Assembly (NCBI GenBank): GCA_903863885.1 | Contig: CAIPEB010000292.1 | Coordinates: forward strand, 55,742-119,741 | From: an uncultured Planctomycetaceae bacterium | GTDB lineage: Bacteria; Planctomycetota; Planctomycetia; Pirellulales; Pirellulaceae | Length of the DNA: 64,000 bases | Direction of reading: 5' to 3' | Part shown: positions 22,218 to 31,749 of the stretch, in pieces | How the letters are laid out: each line of letters begins with the position of its first letter | Position numbering within the stretch: the stretch's first letter is position 1 | Made by a program: the position numbers and the translations under genes | The notes under the pieces: generated by a model | The model's input: only the letters and a program-made list of their open reading frames with translations | What the model was told of the DNA's origin: nothing | The model's database searches: none

Positions 22218-22227
22218 TGCCTGGCAT
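22218..22227. promoter_or_regulatory. Palindrome upstream of Calx-beta copy 2 promoter
   Basis: TGCCTGGCAT repeats the element in front of copy 1. It is 62 bases from the -35 box, against 63 in copy 1. The flanks differ, so the element and its distance appear to be kept. Confidence 0.45.
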
Positions 22228-22317
22228 TGACTTGGGCGCGCCGACCAGAGACCCATACACCGACGGGAGCGGGTTGGCTTGACGCTCCGGCCCGGATTGG
22301 GCACCACCCCTACCCCC

Positions 22318-22338
22318 AACGGTTTGAGCCGTTTTTTT
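22318..22338 (+). terminator. Terminator-like hairpin with T-run
   Basis: AACGG and CCGTT pair around a six-base loop, and the 3' arm runs into a run of seven T. The stem is short. No plus-strand gene ends just upstream, so it is either chance, the end of an unseen RNA, or a remnant. Confidence 0.3.
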
Positions 22339-22409
22339 CCGAATTCACTCGCCGTTAAAGGCCGAAGGAACTCTACAGCCAAATGCATGAACTTGGTAAA
22401 TTTAGTAGT

Positions 22410-22438
22410 TTGCGTTAAACGATACACCCGTCTAATAT
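22410..22438 (+). promoter_or_regulatory. Candidate promoter of the biosynthetic cluster
   Basis: TTGCGT at 22410-22415 and TAATAT at 22433-22438 are 17 bases apart. Matches are moderate. A start near 22445 would give a very short leader before the ligase gene. Confidence 0.4.
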
Positions 22439-22470
22439 GCGTGTTCTACAATGAACTTTGACGCCGTCGG

Positions 22471-24699
22471 GTGAAGTTCTCGATCGGTCGTTGCTTGTTT
22501 TTTCACCGAAATGCAGCCGCTAGTGGTGAGTACGAGGGTGCCAAAGTAGTGACAGCGAGAACCCTTTTCCATCTGCTGTCCGATCGCGCGGAACGGCTGA
22601 GCGACAAGTGCGTTTTCAGTTTCGTTCGCGGTCAGCTGAACGATCGCATCTACCGTACATACGGTGAGTTGCACGTTCGGGCGTCCGCAATTGCAGCTGA
22701 GTTGCAGCGACGCCTGTCGCCGGGCGAGCGGGCCATTCTGCTGTTTCCGCCGGGCCTCGACTTCATTGACGCGTTTTTCGGATGCCTCTACGCCGGAGTC
22801 GTGGCTGTCCCCGTATCACCGCCTCGAACCCGCAAGTTCGCGTCCTCGCTTGGATTAGTCGTGGAGTCAGCTCAGGCTCGAATCGTATTGAGCACCAGCG
22901 ACCACCTGAAGCAATTCCGTTCATCGTACGAAGAGGTGCCTGCGCTTCGAGATACGACGTGGCAGGCGGCGGACGAGATCGGCAATGACGCGGCTGCCGA
23001 CTGGAAATACCCGCAGGTTTGTGAGCGGGATCTGGCTTTCCTGCAATTCACTTCGGGCTCTACCGCATCGCCCAAAGGCGTCATGCTGAGCCACGGGAAT
23101 CTGCTGAGCAACTCAGCGACTATCGGCAGGGCCTTCGGTACGTCGGAAGCGAGCAAAGCCGTATTCTGGCTGCCGCTGTACCATGACATGGGGCTGATTG
23201 GGGGCGTCATCCAGCCTGTGTTCTGCGGTGGTTCATGCACGCTGCTGGCCCCGCCGGCCTTTCTGCAGCGGCCGATGCTCTGGCTGGAGGCAATCACGCA
23301 GGACCAGGCGACGATCAGCGGCGGCCCCGATTTCGCCTACGACGTTTGTGCCCGGAAGATTTCGGCCGACGAGGCCCGCGGTTTGAACTTGAGCAGTTGG
23401 GATGTCGCGTTCACCGGAGCGGAGGCCGTCCGGTCGCGCACACTCAACCACTTCGCAGAAAAATTCGCGCCCGCCGGTTTTCGCCGCACGTCGTTCTTTC
23501 CCTGCTACGGTCTGGCGGAAGCGACACTGATTGTGTCGGGTGGCCCCCGCCAGGAGTTGCCCCGGATCATCGAGGTGGATGCTGCGGAACTCCGCTTGGA
23601 TCGCATCCGCGAAGCCAGCGATCCTCACTCGGCTCGCCCCGTAGTCAGTTGCGGTCCGTGCCTGCCCGAACAGCGATTGGAAATCGTCAATCCCAATACA
23701 CTGCAATGCTGCGGCGAGGAGCAGGTGGGTGAGATCTGGGTGCGAGGTCCGAGTGTCGCGCAGGGATACTTCGGACAGCCCGAAATGAGCGATTACACGT
23801 TCCGGGCAAACCTCGCCGACGGCACTGAGGGTCCATTCCTCAGGACCGGCGATCTTGGCTTCCTCCGTAATGGCGAACTGTTCGTCACCGGACGACTCAA
23901 AGATCTGATCGTCATCCGCGGCAGAAACTACTACCCGGAAGACATCGAGCAGACGGTCGAGGCCGTACATGCCGGCTTCCGCGCTGGCCACTGCCTGGCG
24001 TTCTCCATCGATGAAGACCACATTGAGCGGCTCGTCGTCGTCCAGGAAATGGAACCTCGTACCAAGACCGTCGATGCCGAACCGATTTTCCGAGCTGTGC
24101 GGCGAGCCATCGCCCTGACACACGGTGTCGAAGTCCACGCAATCGTGCTGGCAAAGGCCGGCGCAAACCCGAAAACCACGAGTGGTAAACGTCGCCGGTC
24201 CGCAGGGCGACAGGCCTTCCTGAACGAGCAGATCGATTCGCACGCCATCTGGCGGGCTGTTCCGGTGCCTGCGAACGCCCCCCCCATTCCAGCCGAACCG
24301 AGACACTTCACGTTCAGCGAGATCCGGGACTGGCTGCAACAGCGAATATCCGCTCAGCTGAATGTTCCCAAGGAACAGGTGCGGGCCTCCATCCCGTTCC
24401 TCGAGCTGGGCATGGGTTCTCTCGACGCCATGGAGGTCGCGACCGATCTGCAGGCTTGGCTTGGACGAGAACTCTCCCCGACAGCGATCTACAACTACCC
24501 CAACGTGGATTCATTGGCCCGCTGGCTGAGCAATTCAGCACCCGAACCGGCCGCCGCGGAAAGCGAAGCGGCGCCCGTCTATGACGAGATTCCCGTTGAC
24601 CTCGAAGACCTGCGGAACGACGTCCTGAAGCTCAGCGAAGCTGAAATGGAAGCGTTCATCTGTCAGGAAATGGCGAAGCAACAGAGCGCGACGAGCTGA
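22471..24699 (+). CDS. Fatty acyl-AMP ligase fused to acyl carrier protein
   Basis: This 742-codon protein activates a fatty acid as acyl-AMP and loads its own carrier domain, the entry step of the cluster. Residues 27-590 are an adenylating domain with LQFTSGSTASPKGVMLSHGN and the FAAL-type WLPLYHDMGLIG. Residues about 610-690 are an ACP with the phosphopantetheine serine in ELGMGSLDAME (Ser650). The last 40 residues (LSEAEMEAFICQEMAKQQ) look like a C-terminal docking helix. The start is unclear: GTG at 22471, or GTG at 22549 just before ARTLFHLLSDRAE, which fits the usual family N-terminus better. It lacks the PKS domains that follow in separate genes. Confidence 0.9.
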   Translation: MKFSIGRCLFFHRNAAASGEYEGAKVVTARTLFHLLSDRAERLSDKCVFSFVRGQLNDRIYRTYGELHVRASAIAAELQRRLSPGERAILLFPPGLDFIDAFFGCLYAGVVAVPVSPPRTRKFASSLGLVVESAQARIVLSTSDHLKQFRSSYEEVPALRDTTWQAADEIGNDAAADWKYPQVCERDLAFLQFTSGSTASPKGVMLSHGNLLSNSATIGRAFGTSEASKAVFWLPLYHDMGLIGGVIQPVFCGGSCTLLAPPAFLQRPMLWLEAITQDQATISGGPDFAYDVCARKISADEARGLNLSSWDVAFTGAEAVRSRTLNHFAEKFAPAGFRRTSFFPCYGLAEATLIVSGGPRQELPRIIEVDAAELRLDRIREASDPHSARPVVSCGPCLPEQRLEIVNPNTLQCCGEEQVGEIWVRGPSVAQGYFGQPEMSDYTFRANLADGTEGPFLRTGDLGFLRNGELFVTGRLKDLIVIRGRNYYPEDIEQTVEAVHAGFRAGHCLAFSIDEDHIERLVVVQEMEPRTKTVDAEPIFRAVRRAIALTHGVEVHAIVLAKAGANPKTTSGKRRRSAGRQAFLNEQIDSHAIWRAVPVPANAPPIPAEPRHFTFSEIRDWLQQRISAQLNVPKEQVRASIPFLELGMGSLDAMEVATDLQAWLGRELSPTAIYNYPNVDSLARWLSNSAPEPAAAESEAAPVYDEIPVDLEDLRNDVLKLSEAEMEAFICQEMAKQQSATS

Positions 24700-25008
24700 C
24701 GTTTCGGCCACGTTTCTCAGCGAAGCGTCCCTGGCACTTCTCCCCCGGCCGCCGTTCGGCCCCAATCCGCCTCCGTCCCAACCGCCTGTACCGGTTGTAG
24801 CAACCCGATCTTCGGACTTCCCAATTGCGTTGGACGAGCAATCAAAACACGCCATTTTGTCTATATTACCCAATATAACAGTCCATCTTTAGCCGATAAG
24901 AGATGAGGCTATTTCGTCACTGCTGGCGCAGAACAACACAACCGACATTGCGACAAACACTTACGCCAAATGCAGTCAAAACCGTTGCCAAACTCTGGAA
25001 GTAACATC
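24700..25008. other. Intergenic gap between ligase and first PKS gene
   Basis: About 310 bases without a gene. It contains a hairpin (CAACCG-7-CGGTTG at 24779-24797) after the ligase, then an AT-rich inverted repeat at 24862-24877. A second promoter or an attenuator between the two genes is possible. Confidence 0.4.
24862..24877. promoter_or_regulatory. AT-rich perfect inverted repeat
   Basis: TATATT-ACCC-AATATA is a perfect 6-4-6 palindrome in a GC-rich surrounding, about 130 bases before the PKS start. It may be an operator, or it may overlap a -10-like element. Confidence 0.35.
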
Positions 25009-28000
25009 ATGGCGAATGGACAAACGACGGGAGCACTGACACCGCTTCAGAACGCCGTGCTATTGCTTAAGCAAGCGCAGGCCAAATTGGCAGCCTACGA
25101 GCGAGCCCGCTCCGAGCCGATTGCCGTGGTGGGGATTGGATGTCGTTTCCCGGGCGCGGACAGTCCGGCGGCCTACTGGCACTTGTTGAGTTCCGGCCAG
25201 TGCTCCGTGGGGGAAGTGCCCGCTATTCGCTGGAACATCGATGAGTTCTACAGTCCCGACACATCGATTCCCGGCAAAATGAACACTCGCTGGGGCGGTT
25301 TCCTCGACAGGGTCGACGAATTCGATGCAGACTTCTTCGGCATTTCGCCGCGCGAGGCGATTCGCGTCGATCCTCAGCATCGAATTCTGCTGGAAGTCGC
25401 CTGGGAGGCGCTGGAAGACGCGGGCATTCCGCCAGCGCGGTTGAGCGAGACGAAGACCGGCGTGTATGTCGGCGTGATCAGCAACGACTATGCGTTGCTT
25501 CAGTCGCAGGACCTTCTGGACATGGACGTCTTCACCGGGACCGGCAGCAGCCATGCGATTCTGGCCAATCGCTTGTCGTACGTCTTAAATCTGCGAGGCC
25601 CGAGCATGGCATTGGATACGGCCTGCTCGTCGTCGTTGGTCACAGTGGATCTGGCATGCAAGAGCCTGCGGTTGGGCGAAACAGACATGGCGATTGCGGC
25701 GGGGGTCAACATGATCCTGGGCCCGGCCATGACGCTGACCCTGAGCAAAGCGCACATGATGTCGCCCGAGGGTCGATGCAAGGCCTTCGATGCCTCGGCG
25801 GACGGATACGTCCGCGGTGAAGGATGCGGAGTCCTGGTATTAAAACGGCTGCGGGATGCGATGGCCGACGGCGATCGGGTGCTGGCAGTCGTCCGCGGAA
25901 CGGCGGTGAATCACGACGGCCGCAGCAACGGTCTGTCCGCTCCGAACGGACCGGCGCAGGAAGCCGTTTTGCGTTCGGCCCTGGCGGATGCCGGTTTGCC
26001 GCCGAGCGCCATCGGTTACATCGAAGCCCACGGCACGGGGACTCGGCTGGGCGACCCGATCGAGATCGAGGCGTTGCTGAACGTGCTGGGTCGAGATCGC
26101 GCGGCGGACAACCCGCTCGTGGTCGGGTCGGTGAAGACCAACATCGGCCATCTCGAAAGCGCTGCCGGTGTCGCAGGCCTGATCAAGGTAATTCTGATGC
26201 TGCGGAACCACCAGATTCCGCCGCATCTGCATCTGAAGAAACTGAATCCGCTCCTTGACGTTGCCGGTTCGCCGATACGCATCCCCACCTGCCTGGGCAC
26301 ATGGTCGAACGAGAGCGGGCCGTTGCGGGCCGGCGTCAGTTCGTTCGGGTTCGGCGGGACGAATGCGCATGTGATCCTCGAGGAGCCGCCTGCGGCTGCT
26401 TCACCGGAGGGTTCGAACTCCGCGGACCGGCCTCTGCACGTGGTAACCTGCTCGGCTCGTTCGCCTCAGGCCGTTGCCGAACTTGCAAACAGCTACGCCG
26501 ACCACCTGGAAGCGCACCCGGAAATCCCGCTGGCGGACGTCGCGTATGCGGCCAATGCGGGTAAGAGTCATTTCACGCATCGCGCCGCCGTAATTGCGGA
26601 CTCATCCGAGCGAGCCGCACTGAAACTGCGCTCGTTCGCCGCCGACCCGACGGCCTCGGGCGCGGCAAGCGGAGTAGTCGAGCACGACGATGCTCAGCGC
26701 GTGGCGTTTCTGTTCACGGGCCAGGGCGCCCAGTACGCGGGAATGGGGCGAGTTCTGTACGCAACGCAGCCTACGTTCCGGCGAGCGATCGACGAATGCG
26801 CCGCGTGCCTTGATCAGGTGCTCGACCGTCCCCTGCTCTCTTTGCTGGACCCCGAAGCCGGGACGATTCTGGATCAGACCGGCTACACGCAGCCCGTGAT
26901 GTTCGCGGTGGAATACGCGCTGGCAACGATGTGGCGCAGCTGGGGCATCGAACCGGCGGCTGTGATGGGGCACAGCGTGGGCGAGTTCGCGGCGGCCTGC
27001 GTGGCGGGAGTTTATTCGCTTGAGGACGGCCTGCGGTTGATCGCCGAGCGAGCCCGCCGGATGCAGTCGCTGCCCGCTGGCGGAATCATGGCCGCGGTGT
27101 TCGCTTCGCCCGAGCGAGTGCGGGAGGCTGTGCGTCGATACGGAAACGACATTTCGGTCGCGGCTTGGAATGGCCCGCAGAATGTGGTGGTCTCCGGCAC
27201 GGGATCGGTCGTGCGGGAGTTTCTGTCGGAAATGGAATCACAGGGTTTCAAGTCGAAGCCGCTGGCCACGTCTCACGCTTTTCATTCGCACCTGATGGAG
27301 CCCGTGCTGGATCCGCTGAACCGGTTCGCGGCCTCGCTGCGATGCAACGCTCCGACACTGCCCGTGATCTCGAATCTCACGGGAACCCTGGCCGACAGTT
27401 CGACCTATGCAGCCCCCGACTACTGGGCGCGTCATGCCCGCTCTCCGGTGAACTTCACCGCCGGCATGAAAGCCCTCGAGGAACTCGGATGCACGGCATT
27501 TCTCGAGATCGGCCCGAGCCCGGTGCTGATCGGCATGGGGCAGAGGTGCCTGACCGGAGACGGACTGCGATGGATACCGTCACTCCGCCCCGGCCGCGAC
27601 GAATGGCAGTCCATTCTCGAAGGCCTTGCGCAACTCTACGTCTGCGGCGCCCCGATCGACTGGCGGGCATTTGATCGCGATTACTCGCGAGGCCGCGCGT
27701 CGATTCCCAGCTATCCGTTCCAGCGCAAGCGATACTGGGCCAAGACCACGACTTCGTGGGCTTTGCTGCAGCCTGCCGCCGCCGGCCAATCCGGCCCGCA
27801 GTTGCATCCCCTCCTGGGGCGTCGTGTGACTGCGGCGGTCTCGGATCGTATCTTCGAGTCCCAGTTGACCCCGACGCGACCGGCGATGCTCACGGATCAC
27901 AAGATCCAGGGCGTCGTGGTCATGCCCGGCGCGGGCTTCTTCGAGATGGCTCTGGCCGCCTCGGCCGCGGTGCACGGGCATCCATGGGTTCTCAGCGAAG

Positions 28001-31000
28001 CTTCGGTGATTGAACCGTTGTTGCTGCGCCAGCAGTCGCGGACGCTGCAGACGATCATCACTTCGGATGGTCCCAAAGCCGCGTCGTTCCGCATTGTCAG
28101 TCTCTCGGCGGACGAGTCGAGCGACGAAGCGACCTTCACGACGCATGCGGTCGGGCGGCTCGAACAGCCGTCAGAGGAGCATGCGGCGGGCATCGATATC
28201 GAACGGGAACGGTCCCGTTTTACCGGAGAGGCCTTCGATGACGCGTGGCGTGCCGAAGCGCTTCGCAAATCGGGCTTGGAGCCCGGACCAAGCTTCTCCT
28301 GGGTTTCGCAGCACTGGGTGTCCGACCGCGACGCGCTCGGTCGAATCCGGGAAGCTCGACCGACCGATCATGTCCCCGAATATCACATTCATCCGGGTTT
28401 GCTCGACTCCGGCTTCCAACTGATGGCGGCCGCGATGCCCGGCGCGGGCACTGGAATCGACGCGTACGTACCGGTCGGCATAAAGCAACTGCGATTGTGG
28501 AGCAGTGCGGCGGGCGCCGCATGGTACGCCACTTCCCTGCGGCATCTCGATCGTGACCACGCCACCGGCGACGTGCGTCTCCTGGATGCCGAAGGCAACT
28601 TGCTCATGGAGCTGCAGGGACTTCGCCTGCGCCGGGTGCCGCGAGACTGGATGGCGCGCCTCGTGGCGGAACCGCCTCCGCAGTGGGTTTACGAACTCGC
28701 ATGGATCAAGCAGTCGATCGACCTGGGGGACGCCGATGCGTCGGCGGCGACACCCGGTCGCTGGTTGATCTTCGATGAACGCGGCGGACTGGGTCGCCGG
28801 CTCGGCGAATCGCTCGAAATGAAGGGCCAGACGTGCAAGGTGTTTGGCGTCACGGATGCGGAAACGCGGCGCGACGCGGTACGCGAATTCCTTGCCTCGA
28901 GCGACATCAACGCCAAGGGCATCGTCTTTCTGGCGGCCATGGACACGGAGAACGGCGGATCGGGACACCCCGATTTTCCGGCGGCGCAGGATCACGGCTG
29001 GGGAGGCGTGCTGGACCTCGTGCGAGGCCTGTCCGAAACGGGAGGCGCGAAGCCTCGGCTGTGGCTGATCACGCGCGGAGCGCAGCCGGCCGGCGAGCGA
29101 TCGCAGCCCGTCGCGTTGTCCCAGTCGCCCATCTGGGGCCTGGGGCGAGTCATCGCAGCGGAACATCCGGAACTGACGTGCACGCGGATCGATCTCGATC
29201 CGCACCCTTCCGCCGTCGAAGTCGAACAACTGGCGGAAGAGGTCTGGTTCGGACAACGCGAGGATCAGGTTGCGCTGCGGGGCGGAGAGCGGTTCGTGAT
29301 TCGGCTCAAGCAGGTGCGGCACGGCGGCGCCGGCGAACTGGAACTGCCCGCGGGACAGCCCTATCGGCTCGAAATCGTATCTCGCGGCCAGCTGGACCAG
29401 GTTGCACTGCGGTCGGCGCCTCGACGGGCGCCGGGACCCGGCGAAGTGGAAATCCGCGTTCATGCGACCGGTCTGAATTTCCGCGACGTGCTGAACGTAC
29501 TGGATCTTTATCCGGGCGATCCGGGACCGCTCGGCGGAGAGTGCTCGGGGGAAGTGGTCGCCGTCGGCGAGGGCGTCACCGGCATCAAGCCGGGTGATCG
29601 TGTCGCAGCGCTGGCCCCGGCCAGTTTCGCCAGCTACGTGGTGACGCTCGCCGAATTTGTGGCACCCAAACCGGACCACCTGAGCTGGCAGGAAGCGGCC
29701 ACGATTCCCATCGGTTTCCTTTCCGCTTATTACGCTCTGGTAACGCTGGGACGCATGAAAGCAGGCGAACGGGTGCTGATCCACGCCGCATCGGGCGGCG
29801 TCGGCATGGCAGCGATTCAACTCGCGAGACTGGCCGGCGTCGAGATCTTTGCGACGGCGGGCAGCCCCAGGAAACGCGAGTTTCTCAAATCGATCGGCAT
29901 CACGCACGTTCTGGATTCGCGATCGCTTTCGTTTGCCGACGAGATACTCAAAGCGACAAACGGAGAGGGCATCGACCTCGTTTTGAATTCTCTGACCGGC
30001 GAGAGCATCGCCAGCAGCCTTTCGGTGCTGCGCGACGGCGGCCGATTTCTCGAACTCGGCAAGACCGACTTGTGGGACCAAGCCCGTGTCGATGCGTTCC
30101 GACCCGGCCTGAGTTTTCACGCGATCGCCCTGGACCACATGATGGCCGAGACTCCGGACGTCGTGCACGGACTCCTGCGGGAAGTGATGCCGCTGTTCGA
30201 GCGGCGGTCACTCACCCCGCCGCCGCTGCGGACTTTCACGGTGCAGCGGGTCGTCGATGCATTGCGGCACATGGCACGGGCCGAACACATCGGCAAGGTC
30301 GTGATCGATGCAGCCGATCTTCACGAACAGGGTTCTCTCAAGCTGCGTGACGACGGCACTTACCTTCTGACGGGCGGACTCGGCGGACTCGGCCTCAAGA
30401 CGGCCCGCTGGTTGACCGACCGCGGCGCCAGGAACCTGGTACTCGTCGGACGATCGGCGCCGTCTGAAGAGACGATCGAGGCGATTCGGGGTATTGAACA
30501 GAGCGGTGCACGCGTCGTGGTGCGCTCGTGCGACGTTTCGCTGCGCGATCAGGTCGCGGAGCTGTTGTCGTCGATCGCTTCGGAGCTTCCTCCCCTGCGG
30601 GGTATCTTCCATCTGGCCGGCGTGCTCGACGATGGAGTTCTACGCGAACAGACTCGCGAACGGTTCGACCGCGTCATGGGGGCGAAGATGATGGGTGCCT
30701 GGCACCTGCACGAACTGACCGGCGCGCTTCCGCTGGACTATTTCGTGCTCTTCTCGTCGGCCGCTGCGATGCTTGGTTCGCCCGGACAGGGCAATTACGC
30801 GGCCGCGAATTCGTTCCTCGACGCATTGGCTCATTATCGCCGCAGCCACCAGCAGCCTGCGCTCAGTGTCAATTGGGGGTCATGGGCGGAAGTGGGCATG
30901 GCAGCGAAGCTCCGCGAATCGCAGGGCCAGCGGTGGAATGAAGCGGGCATCGGCTGGATCGAGCCGGATCGGGGACTGCAGACGCTGGAACAGTTGATGG

Positions 31001-31620
31001 CCGAAGGGGTGATTCAAGCGGGCGTGCTGCCGATCAACTGGGTGAAGTTCTTCGAACGCATCCCTGTGGGCGCGGAACCCGCATGGCTCAGCGACGTGGC
31101 GGCCCAGGCACGCGCCGCAGCCGGATCGACGTCCTCCGGACCTCCCGTTCTGCTCGAGCAGTTGCAGCAGGTGACGCCCGGCGAACGCATCGAACTGGCC
31201 ACGAACTTTCTGAGGCAGCAGGCCGGGCAAGTGCTGGCCATGGAAGAAACGCAATTGCCCGACGCGAGACGACCGCTCAACGAACTGGGCTTCGACTCGC
31301 TCACGGGGGTGGAATTCTGCAACCGCGTGGCCCGCGCCATGGGACAGCACCTGAACCCCACCGTGCTGTTTGACTACCCGACACTGGAGAGTCTCGCCGG
31401 TTACGTGGTGCGAGACATTCTGAAGCTGGATTGCGCGGCGGCCAGCGAAGCCGGTTCGCAGGCGCAAACCGAAGTGGCGCTGCAGGAAGAACATCGCGAG
31501 GAGACTTTGAATGAAGTCGAAACGATGTCGGACGAGGAAATGGACGCCCTCGTCATGCAGCAATTGTCTCGGCTGCAGTCGGGCGGAGAGGGACCGCCGG
31601 AGGGCGGATCGAACGGTTGA
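25009..31620 (+). CDS. Fully reducing type I polyketide synthase
   Basis: A 2203-residue single-module PKS. An N-terminal docking-like helix (1-35) precedes a KS with Cys206, His341 and His381. The AT (565-850) has Ser656 in GHSVGE and the HAFHS motif typical of malonyl-CoA. The DH (925-1200) has His964 in DHKIQGVVVMP and Asp1133 in LLDSGFQ. A structural KR half is followed by an ER (1445-1760, HAASGGVGMAAIQLA) and a KR (1785-1960, GGLGGLG, Ser1917, Tyr1930, LDD motif of B-type KRs). The ACP has Ser2097, and a C-terminal helix (MSDEEMDALVMQQL) may be a docking element. All catalytic residues look intact, so it should add a malonate unit and reduce it to methylene, once or repeatedly. GGAAG before the ATG at 25009 favours it over 24970. 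Confidence 0.95.
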   Translation: MANGQTTGALTPLQNAVLLLKQAQAKLAAYERARSEPIAVVGIGCRFPGADSPAAYWHLLSSGQCSVGEVPAIRWNIDEFYSPDTSIPGKMNTRWGGFLDRVDEFDADFFGISPREAIRVDPQHRILLEVAWEALEDAGIPPARLSETKTGVYVGVISNDYALLQSQDLLDMDVFTGTGSSHAILANRLSYVLNLRGPSMALDTACSSSLVTVDLACKSLRLGETDMAIAAGVNMILGPAMTLTLSKAHMMSPEGRCKAFDASADGYVRGEGCGVLVLKRLRDAMADGDRVLAVVRGTAVNHDGRSNGLSAPNGPAQEAVLRSALADAGLPPSAIGYIEAHGTGTRLGDPIEIEALLNVLGRDRAADNPLVVGSVKTNIGHLESAAGVAGLIKVILMLRNHQIPPHLHLKKLNPLLDVAGSPIRIPTCLGTWSNESGPLRAGVSSFGFGGTNAHVILEEPPAAASPEGSNSADRPLHVVTCSARSPQAVAELANSYADHLEAHPEIPLADVAYAANAGKSHFTHRAAVIADSSERAALKLRSFAADPTASGAASGVVEHDDAQRVAFLFTGQGAQYAGMGRVLYATQPTFRRAIDECAACLDQVLDRPLLSLLDPEAGTILDQTGYTQPVMFAVEYALATMWRSWGIEPAAVMGHSVGEFAAACVAGVYSLEDGLRLIAERARRMQSLPAGGIMAAVFASPERVREAVRRYGNDISVAAWNGPQNVVVSGTGSVVREFLSEMESQGFKSKPLATSHAFHSHLMEPVLDPLNRFAASLRCNAPTLPVISNLTGTLADSSTYAAPDYWARHARSPVNFTAGMKALEELGCTAFLEIGPSPVLIGMGQRCLTGDGLRWIPSLRPGRDEWQSILEGLAQLYVCGAPIDWRAFDRDYSRGRASIPSYPFQRKRYWAKTTTSWALLQPAAAGQSGPQLHPLLGRRVTAAVSDRIFESQLTPTRPAMLTDHKIQGVVVMPGAGFFEMALAASAAVHGHPWVLSEASVIEPLLLRQQSRTLQTIITSDGPKAASFRIVSLSADESSDEATFTTHAVGRLEQPSEEHAAGIDIERERSRFTGEAFDDAWRAEALRKSGLEPGPSFSWVSQHWVSDRDALGRIREARPTDHVPEYHIHPGLLDSGFQLMAAAMPGAGTGIDAYVPVGIKQLRLWSSAAGAAWYATSLRHLDRDHATGDVRLLDAEGNLLMELQGLRLRRVPRDWMARLVAEPPPQWVYELAWIKQSIDLGDADASAATPGRWLIFDERGGLGRRLGESLEMKGQTCKVFGVTDAETRRDAVREFLASSDINAKGIVFLAAMDTENGGSGHPDFPAAQDHGWGGVLDLVRGLSETGGAKPRLWLITRGAQPAGERSQPVALSQSPIWGLGRVIAAEHPELTCTRIDLDPHPSAVEVEQLAEEVWFGQREDQVALRGGERFVIRLKQVRHGGAGELELPAGQPYRLEIVSRGQLDQVALRSAPRRAPGPGEVEIRVHATGLNFRDVLNVLDLYPGDPGPLGGECSGEVVAVGEGVTGIKPGDRVAALAPASFASYVVTLAEFVAPKPDHLSWQEAATIPIGFLSAYYALVTLGRMKAGERVLIHAASGGVGMAAIQLARLAGVEIFATAGSPRKREFLKSIGITHVLDSRSLSFADEILKATNGEGIDLVLNSLTGESIASSLSVLRDGGRFLELGKTDLWDQARVDAFRPGLSFHAIALDHMMAETPDVVHGLLREVMPLFERRSLTPPPLRTFTVQRVVDALRHMARAEHIGKVVIDAADLHEQGSLKLRDDGTYLLTGGLGGLGLKTARWLTDRGARNLVLVGRSAPSEETIEAIRGIEQSGARVVVRSCDVSLRDQVAELLSSIASELPPLRGIFHLAGVLDDGVLREQTRERFDRVMGAKMMGAWHLHELTGALPLDYFVLFSSAAAMLGSPGQGNYAAANSFLDALAHYRRSHQQPALSVNWGSWAEVGMAAKLRESQGQRWNEAGIGWIEPDRGLQTLEQLMAEGVIQAGVLPINWVKFFERIPVGAEPAWLSDVAAQARAAAGSTSSGPPVLLEQLQQVTPGERIELATNFLRQQAGQVLAMEETQLPDARRPLNELGFDSLTGVEFCNRVARAMGQHLNPTVLFDYPTLESLAGYVVRDILKLDCAAASEAGSQAQTEVALQEEHREETLNEVETMSDEEMDALVMQQLSRLQSGGEGPPEGGSNG

Positions 31621-31640
31621 TCCTTGGATAGGTTATGAGC

Positions 31641-31674
31641 CGCGGGCCGGAGCGGAGCCTCACGGGCCGGAGCG
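31641..31674. repeat. Short direct repeat in the intergenic gap
   Basis: CGGGCCGGAGCG occurs twice about 20 bases apart, in the spacer before the second PKS gene. Its meaning is unknown. Confidence 0.4.
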
Positions 31675-31749
31675 TATGACGACCTGACGCTCCAACGCAT
31701 CGATCGCATCAGGACCGCGGCAAACGTCGCTTCAGGGAGTATCAGGAGC

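Larger units (their letters stand above)
22046..22470. other. Intergenic region between Calx-beta copy 2 and the cluster
   Basis: Divergent control region. It holds the minus-strand promoter of Calx-beta copy 2, its upstream palindrome, a small plus-strand terminator-like hairpin and a plus-strand promoter candidate for the biosynthetic cluster. No gene is supported except an eight-codon reading frame at 22451-22474 in front of the ligase gene. Confidence 0.5.

Noticed and set aside
28171..30168. 665-codon minus-strand frame inside the first PKS
   Set aside because: It is opposite an intact PKS with complete catalytic motifs and is rich in Arg, His and Asp with no domain.
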